From Gemmatimonadota bacterium (GTDB taxonomy: Bacteria > Gemmatimonadota > Gemmatimonadetes > Palauibacterales > Palauibacteraceae), in contig JAUVTH010000082.1 of NCBI GenBank assembly GCA_030601615.1, positions 1-6,463 of the forward strand: 6,463 bases of DNA. The letters run 5' to 3'. Each line of letters starts with the position of its first letter. Within the stretch, counting starts at the first letter, position 1. This document shows, piece after piece, positions 5,310 to 6,463 of this stretch. The notes beneath the pieces were generated by a model. It searched no databases. It saw only the letters and a list, made by a program, of their open reading frames with translations, and had not been told where the DNA came from. A program made the translations under genes and the position numbers.

Positions 5310-6463
5310 CAGGCCTGGATCTTCGCTTCGATGGACTCACGAATGCGGGACCGCACACCTTCACCGGGCACGCGCTCGAGGACTTCATCAAAGAACCCGA
5401 ACACCAGGAGGTGCTCGGCCTGCTCCCTGTCCAGCCCGCGGCTCATCAGGTAGAACAGCATCGTGTCGTCCACCTGGCCGACCGTGGCGCCGTGCGAGCA
5501 ACGCACGTCGTCAGCACGAATCTCGAGGCTCGGAAGCGTGACCGCGCTCGCGTCCGGACTGAGGAGCAGGTTGCGGTTGGTCTGGTATGCGTCCGTCAGC
5601 TGCGCACCCTCGGCGACCTTGATCAGGCCACGGAACACGCTCTTCGATTTTGCGGTCAGGGCTCCCTTGTACAGGAGGTCGCTGTACGCGTTCGGAGCCT
5701 TGTGATGTTGCAGCGTGTGGTGGTCGAAGTGCTGGTCCCGGTCTCCGAACCACAAGGCGAGCATCTCGCTGCGCGCTCCCTGGCCCTCGAGGTGGCTGGT
5801 GACGTCGGCCCGAGCAAGGTCGGCGCCGAGCGTGACGTTGTAACTGTTCAGCGTGGAGTCCTTGCCCGTGTTCGAGTGCTGCATGCTGAAGTGCTTCACG
5901 CCACGGCCGTAATGCTGTAGCGCCAGGTAGCTGACCGACGCGCCGTCCGCTCCGAAGATCTCGACGCCGTTGAGACTGAGCGATTCCTTCTCCAGGTCCG
6001 GTGACACGTACTCGTCGATGCACGTGACACGGGCGCCGGCCTCGGCGACGATGAGCGAGTGCGTCGAGACGACGCTGCCCTCCTCGTCCAGGTACCGGAA
6101 GGCATGCAAGGGGTGCTCGACGTCCACGCCCTCGGGGACGTACAGGAAATACCCGCCTGACAGCAACGCCGCGTGGAGACCCCACAGCTTGCGCTCCATC
6201 GGCGCCACATCGCTCCGGAAGAGGAAGCGCTCCAGGATCTCCGGCCGCTCGTCGGCAACCTCCACGAGGGGTGCGTAGATCACTCCCCGAGCCTCCAGGG
6301 CCGGGTCGAGTCGCAGGTGCTCCAGGCAGCCGTTGTGGCGAACCATCACGCCGGCACGATCGCGATCGATCTCCATTGCCGCACGTACGAGAGCCGGCAG
6401 CTTCTCGACCGGCACGCGTTCACCTTCGCACGTCACGGGGGTGTATGCTTCCGGATCGAGGCT
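5309..6463 (-). CDS. sufD: SufD, SufBCD scaffold subunit, N-terminus cut by window
   Basis: The frame is open from the right edge to a TGA at 5311-5309, giving 384 residues of a protein usually about 400-450 long, so only a short N-terminal part is missing. It is a beta-helix subunit of the cytoplasmic SufBC2D complex that builds Fe-S clusters. The SufB/SufD core signature is clear: GYFLYVPEGVDVEHPLHAF in the first half, LALWFGDRDQHFDHHTLQHH in the middle, KSVFRGLIKV, and RADDVRCSHGATVGQVD near the end. Cys322 and His324 of the visible sequence align with E. coli SufD Cys358 and His360, positions needed for cluster formation. I call SufD and not SufB because the protein is short, the LYVPEGV segment lies early, and sufS follows. 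A GTG at 6436 lies inside the frame, but the nine codons upstream of it remain open and in register, so it is unlikely to be the true start. Confidence 0.93.
   Translation of the reverse strand, partial: SLDPEAYTPVTCEGERVPVEKLPALVRAAMEIDRDRAGVMVRHNGCLEHLRLDPALEARGVIYAPLVEVADERPEILERFLFRSDVAPMERKLWGLHAALLSGGYFLYVPEGVDVEHPLHAFRYLDEEGSVVSTHSLIVAEAGARVTCIDEYVSPDLEKESLSLNGVEIFGADGASVSYLALQHYGRGVKHFSMQHSNTGKDSTLNSYNVTLGADLARADVTSHLEGQGARSEMLALWFGDRDQHFDHHTLQHHKAPNAYSDLLYKGALTAKSKSVFRGLIKVAEGAQLTDAYQTNRNLLLSPDASAVTLPSLEIRADDVRCSHGATVGQVDDTMLFYLMSRGLDREQAEHLLVFGFFDEVLERVPGEGVRSRIRESIEAKIQA

Noticed and set aside
6357..6368. Perfect 12-bp palindrome CGATCGCGATCG
   Set aside because: It lies inside sufD and is explained by the codons for the repeated Asp-Arg in IDRDRAG; a single copy gives no case for a binding site or a repeat family.

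Overview
This window is a densely packed stretch of one strand of a high-GC bacterial chromosome (roughly 60-65% GC by eye). Every gene I can support reads on the minus strand, so the order of transcription runs from high to low coordinates. Intergenic gaps range from overlaps of 1-4 bases to a few dozen bases, and no stretch over 60 bases lacks a gene. This suggests one long operon, or at least one read-through unit, whose promoter lies to the right of the window.

The first part (6463 down to 3195) is the downstream half of a SUF iron-sulfur cluster assembly operon: sufD (5' end cut off by the window), a small Rieske-type [2Fe-2S] ferredoxin, sufS (cysteine desulfurase) and sufU (zinc-dependent sulfur acceptor). 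SufS takes sulfur from cysteine as a persulfide, SufU accepts it, and the SufBCD scaffold builds the cluster. sufB and sufC are not in the window. Because sufD runs directly into the Rieske gene and sufS, both would have to lie to the right. The Rieske protein is the accessory member; its electron-transfer role in assembly is an inference.

The second part (3185 down to 1666) holds rsgA, a circularly permuted GTPase of small-subunit ribosome maturation, overlapping by four bases with a Nudix hydrolase of the coenzyme A pyrophosphatase type. The last part (1622 to the left edge) is the first 540 codons of a large multi-spanning membrane protein of the GT-C (ArnT/PMT-like) glycosyltransferase type, cut at its C-terminus.

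The organism cannot be named from this window. High GC, SufU instead of SufE, and a Rieske gene next to sufD-sufS fit several phyla (Gemmatimonadota, Actinobacteriota, Deinococcota-like or similar lineages). I see no mobile element, CRISPR array, tRNA, rRNA or convincing intrinsic terminator. The content is conserved housekeeping rather than a new system. The points worth a second look are the gene arrangement, the leader structure before sufS, the residue-level pairing of SufS with SufU, and the weak ribosome-binding sites at some junctions.
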